Notes: a model not told the origin generated them from the letters alone. Counted from the first letter of the stretch, positions 22,973 through 32,275 are shown. The stretch: 50,402 nucleotides of DNA from Phycisphaerales bacterium (GCA_029260435.1 JAJDDG010000014.1:1-50402), one strand, 5' to 3'. Made by a program: numbers and translations.

Positions 22973-25298
22973 TCGCCGGTTGCCGTTCTCCAACGGGAAA
23001 AAGAACACGCGCAGCGCGCGCGCCAAGCGCGGGGCGAAGCGCCGGGCGGCGTTGCTGGGGCGCATTGGTGCGATCGTCACGCACGAGTCGTTCGTCCCGA
23101 ACGTGGCGATCGGGCTTGTCCTCACGCTTGTGCTGACGCTCGTGGTGGGCTCGGCCCGCGAGAACGAGATGGGCGTTGTCGGGCGAGCCGCCCGCGAGAC
23201 GCGCATCGTGCGGATGTCATTCGACCTGGTGGATCCGGAGGCGACAGATCGGGAGCGCGAACTCGTTGAGCGGAGCGCGCCGCTTGTGTTCCAGAAGGAT
23301 GTGCTGGCGTGGGAGGAGCTCGAACAATCGCTCAAGACATTGCCCTCGGCGCTGGCGATCTCCGAGACGATCGACGAGGTTGCAGACGAGTACCGCGAGC
23401 CGTTCAAGCTGACACCCGAGCAGTTCGAGGCGATCAAGGGGGTCGGCGGCACGCCGGGGCAACTCTCGGCGTGGGAACAATCGATCGACCGCCTGCTGAG
23501 CTGGCTCGAAGAGATCCCGCACCTATCGACCGAGGATTATCAGGTCACGCTGAACGCGGGCACGACGCAGCTCGAACTGCTCGGCGCGCTCAGGCCCACA
23601 GTCGATAAGACGAGTGCGCTGGCGATCGAAACGCAGAACGAATCGAAGCGGGAGAGCCTCAAGGGGCAGCTCTCGAACACGACGTACCGCGCTGGTCTCT
23701 ACGGGATCCAGGGGCAGGTGGTTGTGCAGCGGCTGCTGGGAACACCGACATTCCGGTACAACAGCCAACTCACAGAAAGACAACGGTCAGAGTTGTCCGC
23801 GAGTGTGACGCCGATCAAGCGATCGTACACCGCGGGCGAAGTGATCTACCAGCGCGGCGAGATCCTCGACGACGCCAAGCTCGAACTTTCCCGGACCGAG
23901 CGCGAACGGTTCCTCGGTTCGGTCGGTGCGTGGGGGCGGTTCGTGTCGTGGGCTGGGCTCTCCGGGTTGATGGCGGTGCTGGTGTTCGGCGCGGGGGCAT
24001 ACCTCTGCGTGTACTACCCGCGAGCGGCCCGCAAGGTCTGGCGGGTGACCGCCCTCGCGTCGCTCATCGGCGGCACCGCAGCGGTCGCGTGCATGGGTGT
24101 TGTGTGGTCTCCCGATGTGTTGTGGCTCGGCGCTGTTGCGCCGGTGGTCTTCGCAGGGATGATGTTTGTGGTGGCGTACGACGTGCGCCTGGCGCTGGCG
24201 TTCGGGGCGATGCTCGGCGCGGTGGTCGCGCTGGGGTTGGGGCTGTCGATCGCCGAGCTCGGCGTATTGATCGCGGGGGTTGGTATTGCGGCGTGGCAGC
24301 TCGCGGATATCCGCAACCGCTCGGATGTTGTTCGTGCGGGCGTGGTCACGTCCGTCGTTCTCTCGATCGGGTGCGCGATCGCGATCACGCTGGGCAAGCC
24401 AGTGGAGTTCTTGTTCGCGACAGAGAGTGCCGCGGATGTGCTCCAGGCGGGCGGCGGCGGGTTCCTCGCCGGTGCGCTGACGCTTGTTGTATTGCCGAGC
24501 GTCGAGCGGACGTTTGACATTGTGACCGGGATGACGCTCACCGAATGGCGCGACCCGCGCCAGCCCCTGCTGCGCGAGCTGCAGGCGCGCGCGCCGGGCA
24601 CGTTCAACCACTCGCACACCGTCGCCACACTCGCCGAGGCGGCGGCGGACGCGATCGGCGCCGATTCACTGCACCTGTATGTCGGCGCGCTGTACCACGA
24701 TGTGGGCAAGATGAACAAGCCCGAGTACTTCGTGGAGAACCAGTCGGGCGGGCGCTCCAAGCACACCAAGCTCTCGCCCGCGATGTCGCTGCTCGTGATC
24801 GTCGGGCATGTGAAAGACGGCGTGGAACTCGCGCGCGAGTACGGGCTGCCGCGGAGCTTGCAGCGGTACATCGAGACGCACCACGGCACGACGCTCGTCG
24901 AGTACTTCTACGACCAGGCGAAGCGCCGAGCAGAGGCAAAGGACGACGCGGACGCCCCCGAAGAGATCGAGTACCGCTACCCCGGCCCCAAGCCGCGGAC
25001 GAAAGAGCAGGCGGTGCTGATGATCTGCGACGCCGTGGAGAGCGCGACGCGCGCCATGGCCGAGCCGACCCCGAGCCGCATCGGTGCGCTGGTGCATGAG
25101 TTGGCTGGCAGGCGTCTGATGGACGGGCAGTTCGATCAATGCAACCTCATGCTGGGCGAGGTGCGCAAGATCGAGGAGACGGTGACCAAATCGCTCTGCG
25201 CGATCTACCACGGTCGCATCGCCTACCCCGGTGCGGACAAGGACAAGAAACAGCAATCGGACAAGGCGGACCCGAAGGTCGGCGGCGCGCGGGGCTAG
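22965..25298 (+). CDS. pgpH: 7TM-HD family membrane phosphohydrolase (PgpH type)
   Basis: A 777-residue membrane protein. An N-terminal helix (about 40-62, VAIGLVLTLVLTLVVG) is followed by an extracytoplasmic domain (about 65-310), a block of seven hydrophobic helices (about 320-510) and a cytoplasmic HD domain: NHSHTVATLAE near 547 and LYHDVGKMNKPEYFVENQ near 575. PgpH enzymes of this layout hydrolyse cyclic di-AMP. ATG 22965 has GGAGG six bases upstream, and the gene overlaps the phoH stop, so the pair is translationally coupled. The tail after the HD domain is Lys/Asp-rich (DKDKKQQSDKADPK). Whether c-di-AMP is the substrate here is inferred from the family. Confidence 0.9.
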   Translation: MGDRRLPFSNGKKNTRSARAKRGAKRRAALLGRIGAIVTHESFVPNVAIGLVLTLVLTLVVGSARENEMGVVGRAARETRIVRMSFDLVDPEATDRERELVERSAPLVFQKDVLAWEELEQSLKTLPSALAISETIDEVADEYREPFKLTPEQFEAIKGVGGTPGQLSAWEQSIDRLLSWLEEIPHLSTEDYQVTLNAGTTQLELLGALRPTVDKTSALAIETQNESKRESLKGQLSNTTYRAGLYGIQGQVVVQRLLGTPTFRYNSQLTERQRSELSASVTPIKRSYTAGEVIYQRGEILDDAKLELSRTERERFLGSVGAWGRFVSWAGLSGLMAVLVFGAGAYLCVYYPRAARKVWRVTALASLIGGTAAVACMGVVWSPDVLWLGAVAPVVFAGMMFVVAYDVRLALAFGAMLGAVVALGLGLSIAELGVLIAGVGIAAWQLADIRNRSDVVRAGVVTSVVLSIGCAIAITLGKPVEFLFATESAADVLQAGGGGFLAGALTLVVLPSVERTFDIVTGMTLTEWRDPRQPLLRELQARAPGTFNHSHTVATLAEAAADAIGADSLHLYVGALYHDVGKMNKPEYFVENQSGGRSKHTKLSPAMSLLVIVGHVKDGVELAREYGLPRSLQRYIETHHGTTLVEYFYDQAKRRAEAKDDADAPEEIEYRYPGPKPRTKEQAVLMICDAVESATRAMAEPTPSRIGALVHELAGRRLMDGQFDQCNLMLGEVRKIEETVTKSLCAIYHGRIAYPGADKDKKQQSDKADPKVGGARG

Positions 25299-25918
25299 GC
25301 GCTGCGCGTCCGCACTTCCCGCTCGCGCTGGACGATTGTCATCGCCTCGATGATCGCGCGCTCGAGGTCATCGTTCGTGATGAAGTAATCGTACGCCCCG
25401 CTCTCGCGGGCTTCGGCGATCTCGGACTGTGCGAGGTCGAAGCGGTGCTGGATCGCTTCCTCGGTGTCGCGGTCGCGGTTGCGCAGACGCCGGAGGAGTT
25501 CTTCGTCCGAGGGTGGCAGGATGTAGAGCGTGAGCGCATCGGGCATCGCCCGTTTCACTTGGGTGGCCCCCTGCACCTCGATATCCAAAATCACCACCCG
25601 CCCGCGCTCCAGTTGCCCCCGCACTGGTTCGGCGAGGGTGCCGTAGTGCTTGCCGGCATAGGTCGCGTGCTCAAGAAAATCCCCCGCCTCGAGGCGGGCC
25701 CGGAATTGCCCGTCGGTGAGGAAGGCGTAGTCCACGCCGTCCACATCCGCGTCGGTCTGGGCTCGGGTCGTTGCGCTCACCGAGAAGGTGGCGTCCTGGA
25801 GGCGGCGTTCGATGGTCCGGGCGATGGTCGTTTTTCCCACACCCGAGGGCCCGGAGACGACCAGCAGCATGCCGTTGTCGGTGTCCGAGGGCAGGCGGTG
25901 GGTCGAATCAGGGGGCAT
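25295..25918 (-). CDS. gmk: Guanylate kinase
   Basis: Phosphorylates GMP to GDP. The 207-residue product, a normal length, has the P-loop VSGPSGVGKTTIART, the GMP-binding region with FSVSATTRAQTDADVDGVDY, YGTLAEPV, VVILDIEVQGATQVKR and the lid segment RLRNRDRDTEEAIQHR. The start at 25918 is chosen over 25972 because a TACAGT box ends seven bases before it. The last codons overlap the end of pgpH by four bases, convergently. Confidence 0.95.
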   Translation of the reverse strand: MPPDSTHRLPSDTDNGMLLVVSGPSGVGKTTIARTIERRLQDATFSVSATTRAQTDADVDGVDYAFLTDGQFRARLEAGDFLEHATYAGKHYGTLAEPVRGQLERGRVVILDIEVQGATQVKRAMPDALTLYILPPSDEELLRRLRNRDRDTEEAIQHRFDLAQSEIAEARESGAYDYFITNDDLERAIIEAMTIVQREREVRTRSA

Positions 25919-25925
25919 GACCGAC

Positions 25926-25931
25926 ACTGTA
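25926..25931 (-). promoter_or_regulatory. -10 box TACAGT of gmk (leaderless type)
   Basis: On the - strand TACAGT ends seven bases before ATG 25918. No Shine-Dalgarno site is present. Confidence 0.55.
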
Positions 25932-26026
25932 CCCCCACCTTCCCCGCCACGATGTGCTCTGTTCGTCTCCATCTGCAGAGGATACGGGAGAGTCGGGGAT
26001 GCTGTATCGCGTGTGGAAAAGCTGTT

Positions 26027-27193
26027 CTAGCGTTTGAAGGCGTTCACATCCGCGACGACATCGATCCGCAGCACCGTCTCGTCTTCCGCCGGCGGGTCGG
26101 CCCCCTCATCCACCATGCGGACCTTCAGGCGGTAGGACCCGATGGTGAGCGTCTCGGGCAGGTCGATGATCTGCACGACGAAGAAATCCCGGCGACGATT
26201 ACGCGACCAGTCGGTGATTGTTTCGTTGGGCTTGCGCCACGCGAGGGTGTCCTCGCGGTCCCCGGCGTGGTACAGCGTCAGGTCCTGCAGCAGTTCGACG
26301 GCGTAGCCCGACTGCCCGTCCTGCACCGTCTCGCGGTGGGAGAAGCGGTCTACCTCGACGTACACGATCAACCGGTGGCGGCGACCTGCGAGGAGTTTGT
26401 ACCTGCCGTCGTACTTGGGCAACTCGGTAAAGAGCCCGAAGCCGTCCACCTTGGTGCACAGCGCGGTGGTGGGCACGCGCAGCGCGTGCTGCTGGGTGAG
26501 TTGGTCGGTGAACCGCTGGGCGAGGGAGGCGATGTCCGCGTTCTCGGCGTTGGAGGTGAACTCCTCGCGTGAGTTGCGGAACAGATCGCGCCAGGCGCTG
26601 AGCGCCTGCACGTCGCGCGGGTGGAGGTTTGTCATGGAGCCCGAGGAATCGCTCAGGTAGTAGGAGTTAAACGTGCCGGGCTGGATCAGATCCAAAGCAG
26701 CCAGGCGCACGAGCGTGGGCACGGGCCAGTCCGGGGAGTTCGCCTCATCGCGGAGGATGGTCGCCAGCTCGCGGACGAGTTCGGCGCGGTGCGCTTCGGG
26801 GTCCGTACGTTGCGCGGTGTAGGCATCGATCTCGTTGATTGTTGAAGCGGTGTGTTGCTCGCTCGCGGTGTAGTCGGTGATCGCTGGATCAACCTCGTAC
26901 GACTTCGAAAGGTTCGCGCTGGGTGGCGGGGTGTTGTCATTGATGAACGGTTGGCGCGCGGGCGATGCCGCGCGGGTGTCCAGCGCGTCTTCCTCGAACT
27001 CGTCGAGCAGCGAGCTGATCTCGTCGGAGGCAACGAGGCGGTCCTTGTAGTACTGCTCGGCGTTGTCCGGCTCGGCGTTCGCGCCCCTGGGCGTCGGCGA
27101 TGAGGCGGAGCACCCGCACGCGACGAGGGCGAAGATCAGCGCGAGCGAGAGGAAGGCGAGGCGGGCGAATCGGTGGGGGTGCGGTAGGGTCAT
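26027..27193 (-). CDS. Lipoprotein of unknown function
   Basis: A 388-residue product with a signal peptide (basic PHPHRFARL, hydrophobic LAFLSLALIFALVA) and a CGCS lipobox region near residue 25-28. A low-complexity acidic spacer follows (EPDNAEQYYKDRLVASDEISSLLDEFEEDAL). The C-terminal half looks folded: KYDGRYKLLAGRRHRLIVYVEVDRF, a SGYAVELLQDLTLYHAGD stretch and IGSYRLKVRMVDEGADPPAEDETVLRIDVVADV, which alternates like beta strands of an immunoglobulin-type domain. ATG 27193 is chosen for the signal peptide; in-frame ATGs upstream would lengthen the n-region. The gene sits between gmk and holA without overlap. No family recognised. Confidence 0.72.
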   Translation of the reverse strand: MTLPHPHRFARLAFLSLALIFALVACGCSASSPTPRGANAEPDNAEQYYKDRLVASDEISSLLDEFEEDALDTRAASPARQPFINDNTPPPSANLSKSYEVDPAITDYTASEQHTASTINEIDAYTAQRTDPEAHRAELVRELATILRDEANSPDWPVPTLVRLAALDLIQPGTFNSYYLSDSSGSMTNLHPRDVQALSAWRDLFRNSREEFTSNAENADIASLAQRFTDQLTQQHALRVPTTALCTKVDGFGLFTELPKYDGRYKLLAGRRHRLIVYVEVDRFSHRETVQDGQSGYAVELLQDLTLYHAGDREDTLAWRKPNETITDWSRNRRRDFFVVQIIDLPETLTIGSYRLKVRMVDEGADPPAEDETVLRIDVVADVNAFKR

Positions 27194-27283
27194 CGTGGTG
27201 CGTCCATGCATGAGGTTGACGCAGCTCCGCTGCGCGAGACGATGGGAGGGCGCAAGAAACGCGCTCCGCATCATCTCTATCGA

Positions 27284-28297
27284 TCACCCGCGGCAGATCG
27301 CTGCAAAACGCAGGATCAGGATTTCGAGGGTGCGGGTTTCGGATTCCAGCTGGGCTTTGACGCTGGACTTGGAGAAGGACTTGGAGCTGTAATCCGCCTC
27401 GACGGTCTTGGTGAGCAGGTCCGCGAAGGCCCTGGGGGGGGCGTTGCGGGCGGCCCCCATCACCGCGTTGGCGACGCTGTGGGGCCAGATCTTGGGCGGC
27501 TGCCCGTGCCTGCCGTCTTCCATCCACCGCGCCGAGGCGTGGAGCTTTTTCGCGAGGTCTGTCAGCGCGAAGCGGACGCGGATCGGGGCATCATTCGCCA
27601 GGATGTCGCGCAGCTTGGCGAGGGTCTTCTCGGGCGGCGCGGTCAGCGCGAGCAGCTGGATGTCGTAGACATTCTGTTCGCGCGAGACGCCCACAAACTG
27701 CTCGACCAACGCGTGGTCGATCGAGCCGCCATCGGCGCACGCCGCCGCGAGCTTGGCGAGTTCCGAATCGAGGTGGGCAAGATCGGGCCCGAGTCGTTCG
27801 ACGAGCAGCTCGGCTGCGCCGGGTTCGATCACGCGCCGGTGCTGTTTCTCGCTCCGCGCGATCGACCACCGAATCGCGTCGAGTTCGCCGATCGCGTCGC
27901 ACTTCATGTGCACGCCCACCTCACCGATCATCTTGTCCAGCTTGCCCTTGTGCCATGTCCCGGCGCGCAGCACGAGGCACGCGCTCTCGGAGGGTGATTG
28001 GGCGTACTTCTCGACGCGCGCTCGGTTGTCGCCCTTCACAAACTGATCTGCGTTGTCCACCACCACGATCTTGTGCTGCGCCATCAGCCCCATCGAGCGG
28101 CACTCGTCGAACACATCCGCAGGGTCGGCGCGCTCGCCGTCGAACTTGAGCACATCGCTCGGCGCGTCCTGCTCGGCGACGAGCGCCTTGAGCTGATCGA
28201 GGTACGCCGACTGGAGGTACGCGTCCTTGCCGGTGAGCAGGAGGATGCGCGTCTCGCGGGTGATCGGCTCGGGCTTGGTTGCGGGTCGTTTACCCAT
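27284..28297 (-). CDS. holA: DNA polymerase III delta subunit
   Basis: Delta opens the sliding clamp in the clamp loader. The 337-residue product shows the diverged AAA+ layout of HolA: RILLLTGKDAYLQSAYLDQLKALV near the N-terminus (a P-loop-like start without the Lys-Thr), LMAQHKIVVVDNADQFV, then CLVLRAGTWHKGKLDKMI (in place of the usual K-L-x-K block), the AAELLVERLGPDLAHLDSELAKLAA helix-rich middle and VEQFVGVSREQNVYDIQLLAL. ATG 28297 is supported by a TATGCT box ending seven bases upstream; ATG 28309 is also in frame. dnaE (17.3 kb) and holB (49.9 kb) are also in this window but not in one operon. Confidence 0.85.
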   Translation of the reverse strand: MGKRPATKPEPITRETRILLLTGKDAYLQSAYLDQLKALVAEQDAPSDVLKFDGERADPADVFDECRSMGLMAQHKIVVVDNADQFVKGDNRARVEKYAQSPSESACLVLRAGTWHKGKLDKMIGEVGVHMKCDAIGELDAIRWSIARSEKQHRRVIEPGAAELLVERLGPDLAHLDSELAKLAAACADGGSIDHALVEQFVGVSREQNVYDIQLLALTAPPEKTLAKLRDILANDAPIRVRFALTDLAKKLHASARWMEDGRHGQPPKIWPHSVANAVMGAARNAPPRAFADLLTKTVEADYSSKSFSKSSVKAQLESETRTLEILILRFAAICRG

Positions 28298-28304
28298 GGC
28301 GGAC

Positions 28305-28310
28305 AGCATA
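28305..28310 (-). promoter_or_regulatory. -10 box TATGCT of holA (leaderless type)
   Basis: On the - strand TATGCT ends seven bases before ATG 28297. A divergent box TAGGCT (28315-28320) serves the next gene. Confidence 0.5.
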
Positions 28311-28314
28311 CGCT

Positions 28315-28320
28315 TAGGCT
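28315..28320 (+). promoter_or_regulatory. -10 box TAGGCT upstream of the PH-like gene
   Basis: TAGGCT ends 18 bases before GTG 28339, giving a short leader that includes the GGAGG ribosome site at 28329-28333. Confidence 0.4.
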
Positions 28321-28338
28321 TGCGTTGCGGAGGCTGCG

Positions 28339-28854
28339 GTGAAGCGTTTTTCGGGATGCTGGTTCGGGCCCTTTGAGTTGCGGGGTCTCCTGCGCGCGCT
28401 GCGGAGTGATTCGCAGGGGGAGCGGCTGATCGGGTGGGGCACTGTTCAGCAGCGTGACGGGCTGGGGATTTCTGTCGCGATGCTGCTGCTGGGGGCCGTG
28501 CCGGGCGTTGGCCCGCTGCTGGCGATGAGCAAGACCCAGGATTTTTCCCGGTTCCTGGTGCTCACCGATCGGCGTCTACTCGTGTTCCGTGTGGACCACC
28601 GCAATCCCAGCGACCCGAAGAACGCCCCCGAGCACGACATCCCCCTTGCATTGCTGACTGTGGGGCGGACGGTCGAGCCGCATGTATTTGAGGTGGGGGT
28701 ATGCACCGATCCCGCGGAAACAAACGAAGAGGATTCCGGAATGAGCCGCCTCTTGGGGACGTTCGAGGTGCTGCGATCAGATGGTGGCCCGCCCGCCCGC
28801 CTGAGGGACGCATTGGGCGTGCTCGCGACGCAGGGGGATGCCGCAGCGGATTAG
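28339..28854 (+). CDS. PH-like domain protein, unknown function
   Basis: A 171-residue protein starting at GTG 28339, with GGAGG five bases upstream. After an N-terminal part with FELRGLLRALRSDSQGERLIGWGTV and a short hydrophobic stretch (ISVAMLLLGAVPGVGPLLA, about 44-62), FSRFLVLTDRRLLVFRVD resembles the strand pair of bacterial pleckstrin-homology domains. The C-terminus is Asp/Glu/Ala-rich. The hydrophobic stretch has too many Gly/Pro to be a sure membrane helix. It is followed by a 272-bp gap before the EF-G-like gene, in which I see only G-rich sequence and no gene. Function unknown. Confidence 0.65.
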   Translation: MKRFSGCWFGPFELRGLLRALRSDSQGERLIGWGTVQQRDGLGISVAMLLLGAVPGVGPLLAMSKTQDFSRFLVLTDRRLLVFRVDHRNPSDPKNAPEHDIPLALLTVGRTVEPHVFEVGVCTDPAETNEEDSGMSRLLGTFEVLRSDGGPPARLRDALGVLATQGDAAAD

Positions 28855-29126
28855 CAGGTTCCGCATCCGTAAAACTGGTCGTGATGCTTGTGGCGGGGCT
28901 GGCGGTTTCGATACACTCTTTCTTCGGGCTCACTGGTGGATCGGGTGGGGGCTGGTGGGGGGGAGCGGGCCCGTATATACAACTTGGTCGGTCGGGGGAA
29001 TCGGCGGTGGGGAGGGTGCCGGTGACGGGGTTGGTGGGGGGGCGGTTGGTGGCGCGCCGCGCGTCCCGGCTGGGATCACAACCCTTTTTATTCGGGCGCG
29101 CACCGCCCGGGAGCAGGAGGTCGCTC

Positions 29127-31211
29127 GTGTCGAGCTACACAACAGCGGACATCAGGAATATTGTCTTCACTGGGCAAACGGGGGGTGGCAAGTCCACGCT
29201 GATCGAGGCGATCCTCCACCACGCTGGCGCGATCGGCAAGATGGGATCCGTGGAAGAGGGGAGCCTGGTCTGCGATTACGAGCAGGAAGAAAAAGAGCAC
29301 CGCCATTCGCTCAACTCCGCGCTCGCCAGCTTCGACCACGCGGGCAAACACTTCAACCTGATCGATACACCCGGCTCACCCGATTTCCTCGGGCAGGCGA
29401 TCGGCGCGCTGCCCGCCGCCGAGACCGTCGCTATTGTGATCAGCGCGGACAAGGGGGTGCAGACCGTCACGCGGCGCATCCGCAAGATCGCCGCCGACCG
29501 CAAGTTTCCGTGCGTCATCGTCGTCAACAAGATCGATGACCATCTCAAGGATCTCGAAGAACTCGTCGAGGGCATCCGCGAGTCGTTCGGCCCCGAGTGC
29601 CTGTGCCTGAACCTGCCCACCCCGGACGGCTCGGATGTCGTCAATCTCTTCGAGAAGACCGAGGGTGATGTGTTGTTCTCCGACGCCGCTACGCTGCACA
29701 CCGCGATCGTCGATCAGGTGGTCGAGGTGGACGAAGACCTCATGGCGACCTATCTCGAAACCGGCGAGGTCTCCCGCGAACAACTGCACGACGCGTTCGA
29801 AAAAGCCCTGCGCGACGGACACCTCGTGCCCATCATGTTCTGCTCGGGCAAGACCGGCGTCGGCGTGAAGGATCTGTTGCACGATATGGAAGCGCTGTGC
29901 CCCTGCCCCGTCGAGGGCAACCCGCGCCCGTTCGTGCTCAAGGATGGCGATAACGAGCCCACCGTATGGCACGCCGAGCCCGACGCGAGCAAGCCCGTCG
30001 TCGCGCACGTCTTCAAGGTCACGACGGATCAGTTTGTCGGCAAGCTCTCGTTGATGCGCGTCCACCAGGGCACCGTCAAGCACGGGCACCAGTTGCACGT
30101 CACCGGCGAAAAGAAAAACGTCCGCCTCGCGCACCTGCACAAGGTGTCGGGCAAGGAACATCAGGAGATTCAGGAAGCGATCCCGGGCGATATCGTCGCT
30201 GTCGCGAAGGTCGAAGAACTCGTCTTCAACGCCGTGCTCACCGAGGACCCGGCGCTCTCGAGTCTGCGGTATCGCCCGCTGCCGATGCCCCGCCCGATGT
30301 ACGGGCTCGCCATCCAGGCCAAGAGCCGGGGCGACGAGGGCAAGATCTCCACGGCGATGCACAAACTCGTCGAGGAGGATCCCACCTTCAAGATCGAGCG
30401 TGTTGCCGCGACGAAAGAAACCGTCGCGTACGGCTTGGGCGAACTGCACATGCGCGTGATCATGGAACGCATGAAGCATCGCTTCAAGCTCGAACTCGAT
30501 ACACACCCGCCCAAGATCGCCTACAAGGAAACCATCACGGCGCTCGGCGAAGGGCACCACCGCCACAAGAAACAATCCGGCGGCGCGGGGCAGTTCGGCG
30601 AGGTCTTTCTCAAGGTCGAACCGCTCACGACCAACGGCGACGATGAACACGACCCGACCGACAAGTGGTGGGGCAGGCTCGAGTTCGTTGACGATACCGT
30701 CGGTGGCTCCATCCCCAAGCAGTTCCTTCCCGCGATCGAGAAGGGCGTCCGCCAGGCGATGGAAGACGGCGCGATCGCCGGGTACCCGATGACCGGTGTC
30801 CGCGTCCGCGTGTACGACGGCAAGTACCACCCGGTCGATTCCAAGGAAGTCGCCTTCATCAAGGCGGGCAAGAAAGCCTTCGTGGACGGCGTGCAGAACG
30901 CCAAGCCGGTGCTCCTGGAGCCCGTCTGCGATGTCGAGATCACCGCGCCCTCCACATCGATGGGCGATATCGCCGCCGACCTCGCCGGAAAACGCGGGCA
31001 GGTCGCCGGGACGAATGTCCTGCCGGGCGATATGTGCCTGATCGAGGCCAAGGTGCCCCTCGCGGAGATGAACGCCTACTCGAGCCAGCTCAAGAGCATG
31101 ACCGCCGGGCAGGGCGCGTTCACGATGGACTACTCCCACGACGAGCGGACCCCGCCGAATGTGCAGGCCGACATCGTCGCGGCGTTCAAGCCCGAAGACG
31201 AAGAGGACTAA
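29127..31211 (+). CDS. EF-G-like translational GTPase, divergent subfamily
   Basis: A 694-residue GTPase with the five-domain EF-G layout. The frame is open to 28701, but GTG 29127 has AGGAGG exactly six bases upstream and the G domain begins right after. G1 is GQTGGGKST (16-24) instead of AHIDAGKT; switch I reads EKEHRHSLNSA (about 55-65) and lacks the RGITI block; G3 is DTPGS (80-84) with Ser in place of the catalytic His of DTPGH; G4 NKID (134-137) is kept. Domain IV has HKKQSGGAGQFGEV, and the C-terminus is normal. These traits match, from memory, the EF-G-like group that occurs beside a canonical EF-G. An elongation role is therefore not assured; ribosome recycling or a stress function is possible. 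Confidence 0.85.
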   Translation: MSSYTTADIRNIVFTGQTGGGKSTLIEAILHHAGAIGKMGSVEEGSLVCDYEQEEKEHRHSLNSALASFDHAGKHFNLIDTPGSPDFLGQAIGALPAAETVAIVISADKGVQTVTRRIRKIAADRKFPCVIVVNKIDDHLKDLEELVEGIRESFGPECLCLNLPTPDGSDVVNLFEKTEGDVLFSDAATLHTAIVDQVVEVDEDLMATYLETGEVSREQLHDAFEKALRDGHLVPIMFCSGKTGVGVKDLLHDMEALCPCPVEGNPRPFVLKDGDNEPTVWHAEPDASKPVVAHVFKVTTDQFVGKLSLMRVHQGTVKHGHQLHVTGEKKNVRLAHLHKVSGKEHQEIQEAIPGDIVAVAKVEELVFNAVLTEDPALSSLRYRPLPMPRPMYGLAIQAKSRGDEGKISTAMHKLVEEDPTFKIERVAATKETVAYGLGELHMRVIMERMKHRFKLELDTHPPKIAYKETITALGEGHHRHKKQSGGAGQFGEVFLKVEPLTTNGDDEHDPTDKWWGRLEFVDDTVGGSIPKQFLPAIEKGVRQAMEDGAIAGYPMTGVRVRVYDGKYHPVDSKEVAFIKAGKKAFVDGVQNAKPVLLEPVCDVEITAPSTSMGDIAADLAGKRGQVAGTNVLPGDMCLIEAKVPLAEMNAYSSQLKSMTAGQGAFTMDYSHDERTPPNVQADIVAAFKPEDEED

Positions 31212-31243
31212 CAATCTCGATTCTTCGAAACTGTTTTTATCAG

Positions 31244-31277
31244 CAACCCGTGCGCACCAGCGTGCGGGTTGTCTTTG
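31244..31277 (+). terminator. Terminator-like hairpin after the EF-G-like gene
   Basis: CAACCCGTGCG (31244-31254) pairs with CGTGCGGGTTG (31261-31271) over 11 positions, two of them G-U, around CACCAG, followed by TCTTTG. It resembles the terminator at 3928-3967 but with a poorer T-tract. The likely GTG start of the next gene lies in its left arm. Confidence 0.6.
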
Positions 31278-32275
31278 CAATGTGCTGCGCAATCGCGCTC
31301 TCCGCCTGTTCCGAGAAACAATCATCCGACAGCGGACGTAACAAGCTCGATGATGCGATGGCCGACGCGCAGGCGTGGATGCAGGCGGATGTCGCTGTTG
31401 CAGAGCTGGGCGAGCGCATCAGTGTGTACGTCCTACGTTACGACTCCGAGTCAGACGAGATCAAGGCTGTCTATGTCTACAACCCCGAGCAGGCGCACCC
31501 GGTCTCCGGGCTCGTCTCGCCGATCATCGGGTTCTTCGCCGACACACTCCTGGAATGGGACCAACGCGATCCAATCCCGTTCGATCCGCAACTCGTCTGC
31601 GTGCAGGACACCGAGACCTCCACACTCGCCGAAGGCGAATCGGCCGACGTGGATACGCTCGTCATGCGATCCATCGCGGATCTGGACCCGACGGCCGCAT
31701 CGCTGTTGTTCGCCCGCGCGGGTCGGGAGCGCATGGAAGAACTCTGGTCGAACATGTTCGCCGACCCGCGCAACAAGCCGCTGCTCGCGCCGTGCGAGGT
31801 CGAGCGCGTCAAACTCGCACCGCTGGCCTCCATACGCGAAAACTTCGAGCAGGCCGACGAGGCGCAGCGTCGCGTGTTGCTTGGATCCGAGATCGCCCAG
31901 ACACCCGCAGTCATGCAGATGTACGAGCTCTGGTCCCTGCCCGTCTCCGTCGAAACCGCCGGGCACTTTGTCACGCCGATGGAACTCGCACTGGCGATGC
32001 TGATCTTCGATGACCTGAGCATCGCATTACCCGACGCGCCCATCGCCCGCACCATGGAACTGCTCGACGGCGTGTCCGGCTTCGATCACGGGTGGTCCAT
32101 CGCCGCGGGCGAGCCGGGCGTGATCGCTTGGGTCGCCGTGGTCCACACGGGCGAGCAGGAGCGCCACGTCATCGCCATCCTCGCGCACGACGCAGATCAG
32201 CCGCTCGATACACAGCAGGTCTCCGCCGCGATCGGCGCGGTGGTCACCGCGCTGCAACAGATCACTTCGGACTAA
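31250..32275 (+). CDS. Lipoprotein of unknown function
   Basis: A 341-residue product from GTG 31250: MRTSVRVVFAMCCAIALSAC, a signal peptide with lipobox LSAC. GTG 31262 is an alternative, also leaving a usable signal. The start lies inside the hairpin that follows the EF-G-like gene, and no ribosome site is visible, so the exact start is uncertain. The mature part contains an alpha/beta region with ERISVYVLRYDSESDEIKAVYVYNPEQ, a helical middle (MRSIADLDPTAASLLFARAGRERMEELWSNMF) and GVIAWVAVVHTGEQERHVIAILAHDADQ. It ends four bases into the gatB stop region, convergently. No known family. Confidence 0.65.
   Translation: MRTSVRVVFAMCCAIALSACSEKQSSDSGRNKLDDAMADAQAWMQADVAVAELGERISVYVLRYDSESDEIKAVYVYNPEQAHPVSGLVSPIIGFFADTLLEWDQRDPIPFDPQLVCVQDTETSTLAEGESADVDTLVMRSIADLDPTAASLLFARAGRERMEELWSNMFADPRNKPLLAPCEVERVKLAPLASIRENFEQADEAQRRVLLGSEIAQTPAVMQMYELWSLPVSVETAGHFVTPMELALAMLIFDDLSIALPDAPIARTMELLDGVSGFDHGWSIAAGEPGVIAWVAVVHTGEQERHVIAILAHDADQPLDTQQVSAAIGAVVTALQQITSD

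Noticed and set aside
28701..29126. A 142-codon extension of the EF-G-like frame
   Set aside because: AGGAGG at 29115-29120 and the G1 motif fix the start at 29127; the extension overlaps the PH-like gene.
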